The position numbers and the translations under genes are program-made. A stretch of 64,000 bases of DNA from Deltaproteobacteria bacterium. GTDB taxonomy: Bacteria; Desulfobacterota; Binatia; UTPRO1. The stretch lies in the NCBI GenBank assembly GCA_029262315.1, contig JAJCZP010000040.1:62001-126000 (forward strand), read 5' to 3'. Shown piece after piece: positions 44,896 through 54,938 of this stretch (position 1 is the first letter of the stretch; each line of letters opens with the position of its first letter). The notes beneath the pieces are model-generated. The model saw only the letters and a list, made by a program, of their open reading frames with translations, was not told where the DNA came from and searched no databases.

Positions 44896-46343
44896 TCCGC
44901 GCGCGGCTCCGCAGGTTGTGGCCGCGGTTCTTCGAGGAGCCAGAAGAGGACGTTGTCTCGAAAGACCTCGCTCATGGTGAGATCGAGGTGCTCGTCGGGG
45001 AGGAGCAGCGCCGAACGGAAGTCGAGCGGTGAGACGAGCCGCGACTCCCAGCGCCCGCCGATGCGTTCGTCGAGCAGGACGCTACTTCGCGGGACGATGC
45101 CGTCGCCGGGGGCCCGGTCGGTGACGGTGAGCGCGCCGCTAGCGCGCGTTACCGAAACACGGTTGGGGGTTGGAATCGCGTCGCCGGCGACGAGAAACAT
45201 CTCCAATCCGGGAGGTGGGGGCGCGGGTCGATCGAGCGCCCACTGGAAGGCCCGGGCGCGGTCCAGCATCCGGCGCTGCGTGGCGAGGGCGACGTCGCGG
45301 CGTGTCGCGGGGTCGTCGACCTCGGGCATGAGTACCTCGAGGACCGCGTCCTGATCCGGCGCGGCGAGCCCCCATTGCAGGTCTTCCCACACGGCCGGAT
45401 CGAGAGGATCGATTGTCGCGCTCTGGTCGTCGGCCCACACGACCGCCCCGTGCCGCGCCCGCGGGAGCAGCTGATAGATCGAGGGAAACGTGCCGAGGAG
45501 CGCCGGCGGATAGAACGGCAGCAGAGGTCCCGTCTCCTTCCCGTGGACGAGTTCGAGGAGTGCATCCAGTGCACCAGCGTTCGGCGTGCCGATGAGGATC
45601 ACTCGATCGACGTAAGGGGCACCCGCCCAGGTGAGCGGGGGGAGCGAGCCGTCTGAGGGGAGGTCGGCGTCCCCGTACATCAGGAAGTGCCGGGTGACCA
45701 ATCCTCCCATCGAGTGCGCGGCGATGTCGAAGTGGACGTCGGCATCGACGATACCGAAGCGTTTGTGATGCTCGGCCTGCACGTACGCCCGCTTTTCCTG
45801 GATGAAGTCATGGAGCCGGCGCGCGTTCTCGACGTTGTCGCGGCGCCAGTCGTAGTCGAACTGGAAACAGGTGTAGTGATCCGATCCGTAGTCGATCTCG
45901 CCCCCGAGCCCGAGCGCCTCGTCACGATAGCCCCCGGCGCCCAGCGTGCGGAGGATGCCGGCGTAGGCTTGCACCTCGAGCGGGACGCCGATCATGCGCA
46001 CGCGGACCCGATCGAGCACTCCGTTCGCCTCGACCTCGTCGCGGAGCTCCGTGAGGGGGGCGTCCCCGATGGGCAGCGCAATCTGCCGCGCCCCGACCGG
46101 GTCCTGGGGATTTGCGGCCCCCGGCTCGAAGGCGCCCCACACCGCCGTATCTGTTGGGCGGTCCCAGAGCTTGGAGCCGAGGATCCCCGGGATGACGATG
46201 ATCGGATTGCGACGCGGGCCGTGATCTCGCGCGGAACGATTGTAGATAAGTGCAAGCTCAGTCGTTGGGGGGCGCATGAAGCACCCGGCGCCGCTCAGCA
46301 ACATGCCAACGGCGAGCGACGAGGCGAGCCTTCGAGCGAGCAT
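44892..46343 (-). CDS. Lipoprotein with LCAT-like alpha/beta hydrolase domain
   Basis: Lipobox LLSGAGC; NPIIVIPGILGSKLWD; DIAAHSMGGLVTRHFLM. Confidence 0.8.
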   Translation of the reverse strand: MLARRLASSLAVGMLLSGAGCFMRPPTTELALIYNRSARDHGPRRNPIIVIPGILGSKLWDRPTDTAVWGAFEPGAANPQDPVGARQIALPIGDAPLTELRDEVEANGVLDRVRVRMIGVPLEVQAYAGILRTLGAGGYRDEALGLGGEIDYGSDHYTCFQFDYDWRRDNVENARRLHDFIQEKRAYVQAEHHKRFGIVDADVHFDIAAHSMGGLVTRHFLMYGDADLPSDGSLPPLTWAGAPYVDRVILIGTPNAGALDALLELVHGKETGPLLPFYPPALLGTFPSIYQLLPRARHGAVVWADDQSATIDPLDPAVWEDLQWGLAAPDQDAVLEVLMPEVDDPATRRDVALATQRRMLDRARAFQWALDRPAPPPPGLEMFLVAGDAIPTPNRVSVTRASGALTVTDRAPGDGIVPRSSVLLDERIGGRWESRLVSPLDFRSALLLPDEHLDLTMSEVFRDNVLFWLLEEPRPQPAEPRAD

Positions 46344-46458
46344 CAGGGGGCGGAGCGTAGCATGGACGCGGCAGGCCTGGAACGTCGCGCGCGGCGTGTC
46401 AGAACGCAATGGCGGGGCGTCGCAACCTCTACCGATGGCCCTGGACCGTCGACGGCAA

Positions 46459-48087
46459 CTAGGGATCCAGCTCTGCCCGGTCCGGCGCGAGCCAGACCTC
46501 GGTCAGGCGCGGCGGGACGAACGCGTGAATCCGATAATCTCGAACGCGCGGGGTGCGGATGGCGTAGGAGATCGGGTGGTAGAGGAAGATCATCGGGGCG
46601 TCCTCGACGACCAGACGCTCGGCCGCGGCGTAGAGCTGTGCACGCGCGGCTGGTGCAACGGCGGCGAGGGCGCCGCCGATCAGGCGGTCGAACTCAGTGC
46701 TGGCATAGAAGGTATGGTTGTTGGCATCGTGTTGCGTCGAGTGGAACAGCACGTGCAGAAAGTTGCTCGGCTCCGGAAAGTCGGCGTTCCATCCGAGATC
46801 GAACATTGGGACGATCTGCGGTCGGCGAATGGCGTCGAGGAACGGGCTCCAGGCGACCTGTTTGATGCGCATGTGGATGTCTACCGCCGCCAGGTCTTGT
46901 TGGAGCTTCTGCGCGATCTTCAGATCCATGTCGCTGGATTGGGTCCAGAGCTCGGTGGTGAACCCTTCGCCCTGCCCCGCCGCCGCGAGTAGCGCGCGGG
47001 CGCGCTCCACGTCGTAGTCGTAGCCTGTGAGCCCGGCGTCGTGATTGGGCATGGTTGGCGGAACGATGCCGCGGGCTGCGATGCCGCGGCCGTTCAGAAG
47101 CTCGAGGATGTCGGTTTTCTTGACGGCGTAGTTCAGCGCTTGGCGGACACGGCGGTCGTCGAACGGCGGGATGCCGCAGTTCAAGCCGACATACATTGTC
47201 GACAGCAGCGTTTGGTGCATGATGTAGGGCTGTCGCGCTGGGGCGCGCTGGACGACCGGGAAGTCGGCGGGGGGGATGGCGACAACATCGAGCTCGCCGC
47301 TCTCGAACATCAGCCAGGCGAGTTCGACACCAACCCCGAGGTGCTGGACGACGCCATCGAGATAGGGGCGGTCGGAACGCCGGTAGCGCGTGTTCCGGGC
47401 CAGGACGATGCGCTCGCCGCGCCGCCATTCGCGTAGGACGAACGGCCCGCTTCCCAGGGGCCGCGTTGCGAAATCCTCACCGAGGTCGCGAGCCTGGGCG
47501 ACCGGGACAACGGATGCGAATAGCAGCGCGAGTTTGTGGAGGAAGAGCGGGTCCGGGGCCGCGAGGGTGATGACCAGCGTATGCGCATCCGGCGCCTGGA
47601 GCCCCTGCACGTGCGGTTCGGTGCCGTCCACGTAGGCTCGGGCGCCGACAATGCCTCGGTAGAACTGTGCGCCCTGTGAGCGGGTTTCGGGGTCGAGTAC
47701 TCGTTCGATGCTGCCGGCGGCGTCCGCGGCCGTCAACGGCGTACCGTCCGAGAACACGACGCCTGGCGCCAGCTCGAAGCGATAGCGTCGTCCGTCGTCG
47801 GAGATCTCCCAGCGTTCGGCAAGGAGCGGAACGAGCGTGCTGGCGTCGTCGTAGGTTACGAGCGTTTCGAACAGATGCTGTTCGAAAAACCACGACCGGG
47901 TGTCGTAGCCGATCGCCGGGTCGAGGGTGGGCACGTCCTCGGCGGCGGCGAGGCGAAGCACGCCCCCTGCGCGCGCCCCGGGAGCACGTGCCGGCCACTC
48001 GAGGGGATCCTCCCACATGCATCCCGCCAGGCACGCGGCGACACAGAGACCGGTGAGCAGGCTTGGCAGCGTCGCGTAGGTCCTCAT
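46459..48087 (-). CDS. ABC transporter substrate-binding protein, family 5 (peptide/nickel type)
   Basis: Lipobox CVAACLAGC; LRLAAAEDVPTLDPAIGYDTRSWFFEQHLFETLVTYDDASTLVPLLAERWEISDDGRRYRFELAPGVVFSDGTPLTAADA. Confidence 0.92.
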   Translation of the reverse strand: MRTYATLPSLLTGLCVAACLAGCMWEDPLEWPARAPGARAGGVLRLAAAEDVPTLDPAIGYDTRSWFFEQHLFETLVTYDDASTLVPLLAERWEISDDGRRYRFELAPGVVFSDGTPLTAADAAGSIERVLDPETRSQGAQFYRGIVGARAYVDGTEPHVQGLQAPDAHTLVITLAAPDPLFLHKLALLFASVVPVAQARDLGEDFATRPLGSGPFVLREWRRGERIVLARNTRYRRSDRPYLDGVVQHLGVGVELAWLMFESGELDVVAIPPADFPVVQRAPARQPYIMHQTLLSTMYVGLNCGIPPFDDRRVRQALNYAVKKTDILELLNGRGIAARGIVPPTMPNHDAGLTGYDYDVERARALLAAAGQGEGFTTELWTQSSDMDLKIAQKLQQDLAAVDIHMRIKQVAWSPFLDAIRRPQIVPMFDLGWNADFPEPSNFLHVLFHSTQHDANNHTFYASTEFDRLIGGALAAVAPAARAQLYAAAERLVVEDAPMIFLYHPISYAIRTPRVRDYRIHAFVPPRLTEVWLAPDRAELDP

Positions 48088-48896
48088 GCGGAAGGCGCCC
48101 TTCCCTGCCGTGCCAGACCATAGGCGATGAAGTTGAACGTGAGGACGGCGTAGAGGACGGCGGCGCCGGGAAAGAGCATCAGCCAGGGCGCGACGCGGTA
48201 GTAGCTCGTCGCCTCCTGAATCATGCGGCCCCAGGTCGGTGTCGGTGGCGGCACGCCGATGCCGAGGAAGCTGAGTCCGGCATCGAGGAGGATGGTTCCG
48301 GACGTGCTGAGCGCGGCGATCACCAGCATCGTCGGCAGGATGTTGGGCAGAATGTGGCGCCAGAGGATGCGCGCGCTGCCCGCGCCCATCGCCCGGGCGG
48401 CAACGACGTATTCCCGCTCACGAAGCGAGAGCACTTCGCTCCGGATCACGCGCGCGACACCAGTCCAACTCACCAGGCCGATGACGACGAAGATCGTCCA
48501 GACGCTCGGCTCGAGGACCGCGACCAGGGCAACCGCGAGGAGGAGACCCGGGAAGGCCAGCATGACGTCCGTGATGCGCATGAGGACGATGTCGACGAGT
48601 CGCCCGAAATACCCCGCCGTGAGACCGACGGCGGTGCCGATCGTCATCGTGACGCTCATGGCGACGAGGCCGACGAGCACCGAGATGCGGGCCCCGTAGA
48701 GCAGCCGTGACAACACATCGCGGCCGAGATCATCGGTGCCGAGATAAAATGGCGCGCCGGGAGGCATCGGTTCGGCCAGGCGCGCGGCCACGACCGCGGT
48801 GGGATCGTACGGAGCCAGGATTGGACCGAACACCGCCGCCCCGACGAGCGCGGTGCCCATGACGCAGCCTATCCGGAAGAGGCCGTCGGATTTCAT
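48084..48896 (-). CDS. ABC transporter permease (DppC-like)
   Basis: PFYLGTDDLGRDVLSRLLYGARISVLVGL; EYVVAARAMGAGSARILWRHILPN. Confidence 0.92.
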   Translation of the reverse strand: MKSDGLFRIGCVMGTALVGAAVFGPILAPYDPTAVVAARLAEPMPPGAPFYLGTDDLGRDVLSRLLYGARISVLVGLVAMSVTMTIGTAVGLTAGYFGRLVDIVLMRITDVMLAFPGLLLAVALVAVLEPSVWTIFVVIGLVSWTGVARVIRSEVLSLREREYVVAARAMGAGSARILWRHILPNILPTMLVIAALSTSGTILLDAGLSFLGIGVPPPTPTWGRMIQEATSYYRVAPWLMLFPGAAVLYAVLTFNFIAYGLARQGRAPSA

Positions 48897-49810
48897 TCGA
48901 GACGGATCCGTGGATCGATGGCGCGGTACACGAGGTCGACCATCAGGCTGGCCGTGACGACGAGCGATGCGCTCAGCAGAACCGCCCCCATGATCACGGG
49001 GACGTCGAGATTCAAGACGGCCTCGAAGGCGAGCCGTCCGATGCCAGGCCAGTGAAAGACCGTTTCGGTGAGCACGACCCCGTTCATCAGCGCGGCGAGA
49101 TCGAGCCCGATGACCGTGACGAGCGGCAGGCAGGCGTTGCGCAGGGCGTGACGGAAGAGCAATCGCACGGGCCCGACTCCCCGCCCCCGCGCGGCCCGGA
49201 TGTATTCCTGGCCGAGTACTTCGACGAGATTGGTGTGGAGGAGCCGCGCGTAGTAGACGCCCGTGCCACTGCCGAGCACGAGTGCGGGGAGAATCAAGTG
49301 GCGCGGGCTGCTCGCGCCGCCGAGCGGCAGCAGGCGCCAGCGATAGCCGACGTAGTAGAGCGCCAGCATGCCGAGCCAGAACACGGGCGCCGAGAGCAAG
49401 GTCAGGGAGGCGACGAGCGCGGTGCGATCGATCCAGGTCCCGGCAAAGCGCGCCGTGACCGTTGCCCCGAGTAGCCCGATCGCGATGGCGACGCCGAGGG
49501 CGGCGAGGGCGAGCGTTGCGGTGGCTGGTAGTCGCCGGAGGAGGAGCGTGCCCACCGGTTCCCGCGTCGCGTAGGACCGGCCGAGGTCGCCGCGTACCAA
49601 TCGTCCGAGGTAGCGCGCGTATTGCGTGGCGACGGGCGCATCCAGCGCGAGATCGCTCCGCACGCGGGCGAGCGTCTCGGCGTCGGCGCGCGGCCCGGCG
49701 ATGACCCGAGCCGGGTCCCCCGGTACGAGAAACGCCACCCCGAAGGTAATCGTGCTGGTGCCGAGGAGAATCACCAGCGCCCAGACGATGCGTGCGACGA
49801 TGTACCGCAT
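48893..49810 (-). CDS. ABC transporter permease (DppB-like)
   Basis: MRYIVARIVWALVILLGTSTITFGVAFLVPGDPAR; EYIRAARGRGVGPVRLLFRHALRNA; FHWPGIGRLAFEAV. Confidence 0.92.
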   Translation of the reverse strand: MRYIVARIVWALVILLGTSTITFGVAFLVPGDPARVIAGPRADAETLARVRSDLALDAPVATQYARYLGRLVRGDLGRSYATREPVGTLLLRRLPATATLALAALGVAIAIGLLGATVTARFAGTWIDRTALVASLTLLSAPVFWLGMLALYYVGYRWRLLPLGGASSPRHLILPALVLGSGTGVYYARLLHTNLVEVLGQEYIRAARGRGVGPVRLLFRHALRNACLPLVTVIGLDLAALMNGVVLTETVFHWPGIGRLAFEAVLNLDVPVIMGAVLLSASLVVTASLMVDLVYRAIDPRIRLE

Positions 49811-49856
49811 CTCAACGCTTGACGTTGCCCGCCCGCCCCACTATCGGCGGACGCAC

Positions 49857-50438
49857 GTGCGGCGCTTCCTTTCTCTCGGCCTCGCCTTTGTGGCCGTCCT
49901 CGCCCTGGTGGCCCTGCTTCCACGTGGTTGCCAGCGTGCGCGCGAACGCGTGATGTTGGCGCTCATCCACGACAGCGAGCGCCCGGTCGACATCGCTGAC
50001 GGCGACCCCGTCGCCTTTCGGTTCCGCCCCACTCCCGTTCGCGTGCTCGCCTTGATCGACCTTCACAGCGCCGCCTCCACCACCGAGCGTGTCTCCTTCC
50101 TACCCCCGCCGGGGTCCGATCGCTATGCCTGGGCGGTGGCCGTGTGTCCGACCTGGTCGAGCCGCTGCCTGGACGCCACGCCGACCCTGTCGCTGGCCGA
50201 GGTGACGTACGGAGAGGTGCCCGAGGGGCTCCAGCAGATCGAGCCGGTTGGCGGACCGCCGGCATCGTTGCAGGAGGGGCATCTGTATGGGCTCGCGCTC
50301 ATCGGCGAGAAGCTGTTCGCGCTGACAGTCTTCTATCGCGACGGGGATGGGATCCACGTCATGGAAGGCCGTCGCTTCGCCGAGTCCGTGATCCGTGGCG
50401 AGCGCCGGGCGGTGCATCGCTTTGTCCGTCGGCCTTGA
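49857..50438 (+). CDS. Hypothetical membrane-anchored protein
   Basis: GTG start VRRFLSLGLAFVAVLALVALLPRGC; ORF continues upstream to 49626 but overlaps the dppB-like gene. Confidence 0.5.
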   Translation: MRRFLSLGLAFVAVLALVALLPRGCQRARERVMLALIHDSERPVDIADGDPVAFRFRPTPVRVLALIDLHSAASTTERVSFLPPPGSDRYAWAVAVCPTWSSRCLDATPTLSLAEVTYGEVPEGLQQIEPVGGPPASLQEGHLYGLALIGEKLFALTVFYRDGDGIHVMEGRRFAESVIRGERRAVHRFVRRP

Positions 50439-50497
50439 GCAGCGCCGCCCGCGTGCGGGATACAGGTTCCTGGGCACGGGTGGGGGAGCAGGCGCCG

Positions 50498-52255
50498 CTA
50501 TTCGTCCGGCGGGGACCAGCCCGCCTGCCTCCAGCCCGCCACCATGCGCTCGACCAGGCGCGGCGAGTTGTGCGCGCGTAGAAGCGCGACGGTGAAGCTC
50601 GGGTTCAGGCGCATGCCTTCGTCGAGCGCCTCGCGCGCCTTGTCCGGCCGTTCCAGGTGCCCGAGCGCGGCGCCAAGGAGCCGATAGACCGCGGACGCAG
50701 GGTGCCGGCGGCCGATGGCGTCGCGTAGCGGGGCGATCGCCTCGTCGTAGCGTCCCGCGTTGAAGTGACACAGGCCGGCGACGTGCAGCATCCCACTAAT
50801 CGAGGGGTCGCGGGGGGCCAGGCGGAGGGCCTTCGCGTTCAGGGCCAGCGCTTCGTCCGGCCGGTCGGCCGCCAGCATCATGGCCATGGAGGTCCACCCG
50901 AGCGCGTAGCTGGGATTGAGATCGACGGCCCGCTCGAAAGCGCGGAGCGCCAGCTCGTTTCGGCCGGCCACTGCCAAGCAATGGCCAAGCGTATGATGAC
51001 TGCGCGGGTCCTCGGGCGCCAACCGTACGCTCTTCTCCGCCAACTCCATCGCTTCCGCGAGTCTCGCGTCCGGATCGTCAACCTTGCCCTGGTAGGTATC
51101 CCACCACATTGTCATTGACAGCCCCGCGTGGGCAGCGGCGAGGCCCGCGTCGAGTTCGATGGCACGACGAAACCACTCCGCGGCTCTCGCTAGTCCGGCG
51201 TCCGTAAACTCGTAGGCATGCGCAAGCCCGCGGTGAAGGGCTTCCCACGCGTCGAGGTTCTCGGTTGGTTGCGCACGCGCTCGCTCCCGCTCGGCGTTCC
51301 GTAGCGCCGGCTCAATCGCGCCGACGAGCGCGTCGACGATCTCATCCTGAAGCGCGAAGACGTCGTCGAGCTCGCGGTCGTAGCGCTCGGTATGCATCTG
51401 ATGGGCCGAGGGTCCGTCGATGAGCTGGACGGCGACGCGAATGCGGCTGCCGGACCGGCGCACGCTGCCCTCGACGACGTACCGGGCCCGAAGCTCGCGG
51501 CTCACTTGGCGTGCATCGGCCCTGATCCCCTTGTAGGTGAACGTCGAGCTCCGGGCGATGACCGGAAAGGACTTGAAGGCGGAGAGGCGTGCGATGACGT
51601 CTTCGACGATGCCGTCGACGAGGAACTCTTGTTCGGGATCGGCGCTTCGGTTCTCGAACGGCAGCACCGCGATGGCCGGCCGGCCGCCAAAGCCTGGCAC
51701 GGCTAGCGTCGGCGTTGTGTTGGCGTCTCCCGACGCTTCAACCCGCCACGTCCGTACCGGGGCCGCAATGTTCTTGAGCGCCTGATCGCCGAGATCGACG
51801 AAGCCCGCGTGCACCTTGCCGCGCACCTGTTCGATGACGGAGCCCGACACGCAGATTCCACCAGGTTCGGCCAGCGCTTCGAGTCGTGCGGCGATGTTGA
51901 TCCCGTCGCCGTAGAGATGATCGCCGTCGACCAGGAGGTCTCCGAGGTGGATTCCGATCCGGAACGGCATCCGTCGCTCGTCGGGCAGCTTGCCGTTTCG
52001 CTCTGCAAGGAGTTGCTGGACGGACACCGCGCATGCAACGGCGTCGACGGCGCTCGCGAACTCCGCGAGCAGATTGTCGCCGACGGCGTCGACGACCCGA
52101 CCGTGGTGCTCGCGGACGAGACCGCCGATGCTCTCGCGATGCGAGCGGAGGGTCTCGACGGTCGCGACATCGTCCTCCGCCATATGGCGGCTGTAGCCCA
52201 CCGCGTCGGCACTCAGGATCGCGGCGAGCCGCCGGCGTGCCTTATCCGCCTCCAT
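50498..52255 (-). CDS. Class III adenylate/guanylate cyclase with TolB-like and TPR region
   Basis: RRRLAAILSADAVGYSRHMAEDD...VDAVGDNLLAEFASAVDAV...GIHLGDLLVDGDHLYGDGINIAARLEALA; then IAVLPFENRSADPEQEFLVDGIVEDVIARLS and TPRs. Confidence 0.9.
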   Translation of the reverse strand: MEADKARRRLAAILSADAVGYSRHMAEDDVATVETLRSHRESIGGLVREHHGRVVDAVGDNLLAEFASAVDAVACAVSVQQLLAERNGKLPDERRMPFRIGIHLGDLLVDGDHLYGDGINIAARLEALAEPGGICVSGSVIEQVRGKVHAGFVDLGDQALKNIAAPVRTWRVEASGDANTTPTLAVPGFGGRPAIAVLPFENRSADPEQEFLVDGIVEDVIARLSAFKSFPVIARSSTFTYKGIRADARQVSRELRARYVVEGSVRRSGSRIRVAVQLIDGPSAHQMHTERYDRELDDVFALQDEIVDALVGAIEPALRNAERERARAQPTENLDAWEALHRGLAHAYEFTDAGLARAAEWFRRAIELDAGLAAAHAGLSMTMWWDTYQGKVDDPDARLAEAMELAEKSVRLAPEDPRSHHTLGHCLAVAGRNELALRAFERAVDLNPSYALGWTSMAMMLAADRPDEALALNAKALRLAPRDPSISGMLHVAGLCHFNAGRYDEAIAPLRDAIGRRHPASAVYRLLGAALGHLERPDKAREALDEGMRLNPSFTVALLRAHNSPRLVERMVAGWRQAGWSPPDE

Positions 52256-52306
52256 GCAGTCTAGGGATACTCTCTTCCGCCAATGCGAACTAGGCGCGGG
52301 CGACGG

Positions 52307-53041
52307 CTAGGTGAGCCCGCGGCCACCGTCGACCGTCACGGTCGTGCCGGTCACGAAGGTGCTCGCTTCGACGAGGTGGAGCACCGCGGCGGCGACGTCC
52401 ATCGGATCGCCGAAGCGGCCGGCCGGTGTGCGGCTGAGAATCGTCGCGTCGCGTGTGGGGGTCGAGTGTGTGGCCGGAAGAATGGGACCAGGCGCCACGC
52501 AGTTGATCTGTACCGCGGGTGCCAGCGCGCGGGCGAGTCCCTGACTGAGCGCCACCAACCCTGCCTTGCTGACGCCGTACGGCAGAAAGTCCGGATGCGG
52601 ACGGGCGACCATGGTGTCGGTGATGTTGACGATCTTGCCCGCTCCGCGCTCCTGCATCGCACGTCCGACCCGCAACGACAGGACGTACGGCGCGGTGAGG
52701 TTGATGGCGAGATGTCGGTCCCAGGCCCGTTGATCCAGCGTCGCAACGGGCGTCGGCTCGAAGAGCGAAGCGTTGTTCACGAGAATATCGGGGGGACCGA
52801 ATTCGGTACTCACCTGATCGGCGAGACGCTCTACCGCCTGCGGGATCGCGAGGTCTGCCGTAAAGGCCTCGGCCTCTCGTCCCTGAGCGCGAATGGCGCG
52901 GACGACGTCTTGGGCGGCGGTTTCGGAAGTGTGGTAGTGCACGGCCACTCGCGCTCCAGCGCTCGCGAGGTGCTCCGCGATCGCCCGGCCGAGCCGTTGG
53001 GCGGCACCGGTGATCAGGGCCGTGCGTCCGTCCAGTGTCAC
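52307..53041 (-). CDS. SDR family oxidoreductase (pteridine-reductase-like)
   Basis: TALITGAAQRLGRAIAEHLASAGARVAVHYHTSE; NNASLF; PYGVSKAGLVALSQGLA. Confidence 0.88.
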   Translation of the reverse strand: MTLDGRTALITGAAQRLGRAIAEHLASAGARVAVHYHTSETAAQDVVRAIRAQGREAEAFTADLAIPQAVERLADQVSTEFGPPDILVNNASLFEPTPVATLDQRAWDRHLAINLTAPYVLSLRVGRAMQERGAGKIVNITDTMVARPHPDFLPYGVSKAGLVALSQGLARALAPAVQINCVAPGPILPATHSTPTRDATILSRTPAGRFGDPMDVAAAVLHLVEASTFVTGTTVTVDGGRGLT

Positions 53042-53811
53042 GACGCGGGCGGAGGCATCAGGGCAAGGACGTCGTCGAGTGCGCCCGGTGCGGCGCCGAC
53101 GACGTGGTCAGGGGCCGAGCTGCCATCGAGCATTTCGTCCAATGCGACGGCCGACCCAGAACGGTAGCGCAGCTCGCCGCCGACCGCGGCCAGAAGCGCC
53201 GCGCCCGCCGTAATGTCCCAAATGTGCGGTCGGCCGAGCAATGCTCCGGTTGCGGCGCCCCGCGCCACCAGCGCCAGGTGGTAGGCCGTTGATCCGAGCG
53301 AGCGCACTTTCCCGGCAAATGTTCCGGCCGCGCGCCGATGGTATCCCGAGTACGTGACGATGAACTGATCGCCTTCGGGCAGGGATCGCGGCCCATGCGG
53401 GATCGTGCGTCCGTTCCAGGAAGCGCGCCCGCCGTCGGCGACATAGGTCTCGCCCGTCATCGGGAGATAGGTCACCCCTCCCAGCGCGGTCCCGTCGACA
53501 ACCCAGCCAAGGGTGACGCACCAGGTCGGGAGCCCGGCGACGAAGGCCGCAGTACCGTCGATCGGGTCGATGGTGAGCGTACACTCGGCGTCCTCCGGCC
53601 CCGACGCGCCGAACTCCTCGCCGAGCAGGCGGACCTCCGGGAGCAGGCGTGACAATCGCTCCACGAGGAACGTCTCCACCTCGCGGTCGGCCGCCGTGAC
53701 GACAGTACGGTCGGCCTTGCGCTCCGCGGTCACGTTGCGGAAATGACGACGGGCAATCTCGCCGGCTTCGGTGACCAGCGGCAGGAGATCTGCGGCAGAG
53801 GGGACGCGCAC
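53038..53811 (-). CDS. Inositol monophosphatase family protein
   Basis: VVTAADREVETFLVERLSRLLPEVRLLGEEFG; TIDPIDGTAAFVAGLPTWCVTLGWV; WDITAGAALLAAVGGEL. Confidence 0.9.
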   Translation of the reverse strand: MRVPSAADLLPLVTEAGEIARRHFRNVTAERKADRTVVTAADREVETFLVERLSRLLPEVRLLGEEFGASGPEDAECTLTIDPIDGTAAFVAGLPTWCVTLGWVVDGTALGGVTYLPMTGETYVADGGRASWNGRTIPHGPRSLPEGDQFIVTYSGYHRRAAGTFAGKVRSLGSTAYHLALVARGAATGALLGRPHIWDITAGAALLAAVGGELRYRSGSAVALDEMLDGSSAPDHVVGAAPGALDDVLALMPPPAS

Positions 53812-53867
53812 CTGGTGATCATAGCCCAGGTCGCGCCCAGACCCGAATCATCCAGCTGCCGCCGCTG

Positions 53868-54371
53868 CTAGGGGCCGCCGCGGGGCTCGAGCTGGCCACG
53901 GAGTCCGACGGCGTCGAGCGCGGCGTACAGATCGAGAATGTGGCGTGTATTCGCGCCGAGATCGCCACGCCCGACGCGCGCGCTCGCCTGCACGTGGATG
54001 GCTGGGCGCCCAGGCTCGGGCACGATCCTGATCAGGACGTCATGCTGGAATCCGAAGACCGCCGAGGTGACCACGGCGTGGAACGTGCGCGTCTCCGGGT
54101 CAGTGTCCACGATGGCCCAGCGCGGTAGGGTCGCCACCGCCTCGGGGATCTTCAGGAACAGCACACTCGGCCCGCGCGAGTAGTAGCGCGGCCGCAGCTC
54201 GGGAAACAGCGAGTCCTCGACGGTCCGCGCCTGCGGTGCGTTCAGGTAGGTCGCGATGCGGACGAGGGGGCCGGGCGTGTCCCAGAGAGGGAGATCGTTT
54301 GCCAGCAGGTTGCCGCCGAGCCACGTCATCATGACGCCGAACGCGGCGAGCAGCAGGCGGACGAGATACAT
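53868..54371 (-). CDS. DUF1499-like protein
   Basis: ATLPRWAIVDTDPETRTFHAVVTSAVFGFQHDVLIRIVPEPGRPAIHVQASARVGRGDLGANTRHI. Confidence 0.75.
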   Translation of the reverse strand: MYLVRLLLAAFGVMMTWLGGNLLANDLPLWDTPGPLVRIATYLNAPQARTVEDSLFPELRPRYYSRGPSVLFLKIPEAVATLPRWAIVDTDPETRTFHAVVTSAVFGFQHDVLIRIVPEPGRPAIHVQASARVGRGDLGANTRHILDLYAALDAVGLRGQLEPRGGP

Positions 54372-54374
54372 GGG

Positions 54375-54938
54375 CTACGCGCTCGTGGCGTTGCTGTCGC
54401 GGGTCGCCGCCCAGACGAGCCCGCGTCGCATGTACTGCAGGCCCGACGCGACGGTCGCGGCGCCAGTCACGACGAACAGTGGCGGCCGGACCTGTCCCGG
54501 AATGATGGCGGGCCAGCAGAATCCGACCAGGACCAATGTGACCGAGAGCAGTTGCAGGAAGGTTGTCGCCTTGCCGACGGCGCTCGGGCGCACGGCCATC
54601 CGCTCGCCGGTGACGACGAACAGCACGAAGTATCCCGCCAGCAGAATCACATCGCGCATGACCACCAGAACGGTCAGCCAGTTTGGTACCGCCTCCATCA
54701 TGGCGAGGACGGCGAACGAGCTCAGGAGCAGCAGCTTGTCGGCCAACGGATCGAGGATGGCGCCGAGCTCGGTTTTGCTGTTGGTCAGACGGGCAATCGC
54801 GCCGTCGAGAGCGTCGGTCAGGCCACCGGCGACGAACAGTGCCAGCGATGCCCGTGGGTATCCGCCAGTCAGCAGGATCAGGAAGCCAGGAATCGTCAGA
54901 ATGCGGATGATCGTTAGTGTGTTGGGAACGTTGAGCAC
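54375..54938 (-). CDS. pgsA: CDP-alcohol phosphatidyltransferase (PgsA-like)
   Basis: GTG start VLNVPNTLTIIRILTIPGFLILL...GLTDALDGAIARLTNSKTELGAILDPLADKLLLLSSF (DGx2ARx8Gx3Dx3D). Confidence 0.8.
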   Translation of the reverse strand: MLNVPNTLTIIRILTIPGFLILLTGGYPRASLALFVAGGLTDALDGAIARLTNSKTELGAILDPLADKLLLLSSFAVLAMMEAVPNWLTVLVVMRDVILLAGYFVLFVVTGERMAVRPSAVGKATTFLQLLSVTLVLVGFCWPAIIPGQVRPPLFVVTGAATVASGLQYMRRGLVWAATRDSNATSA

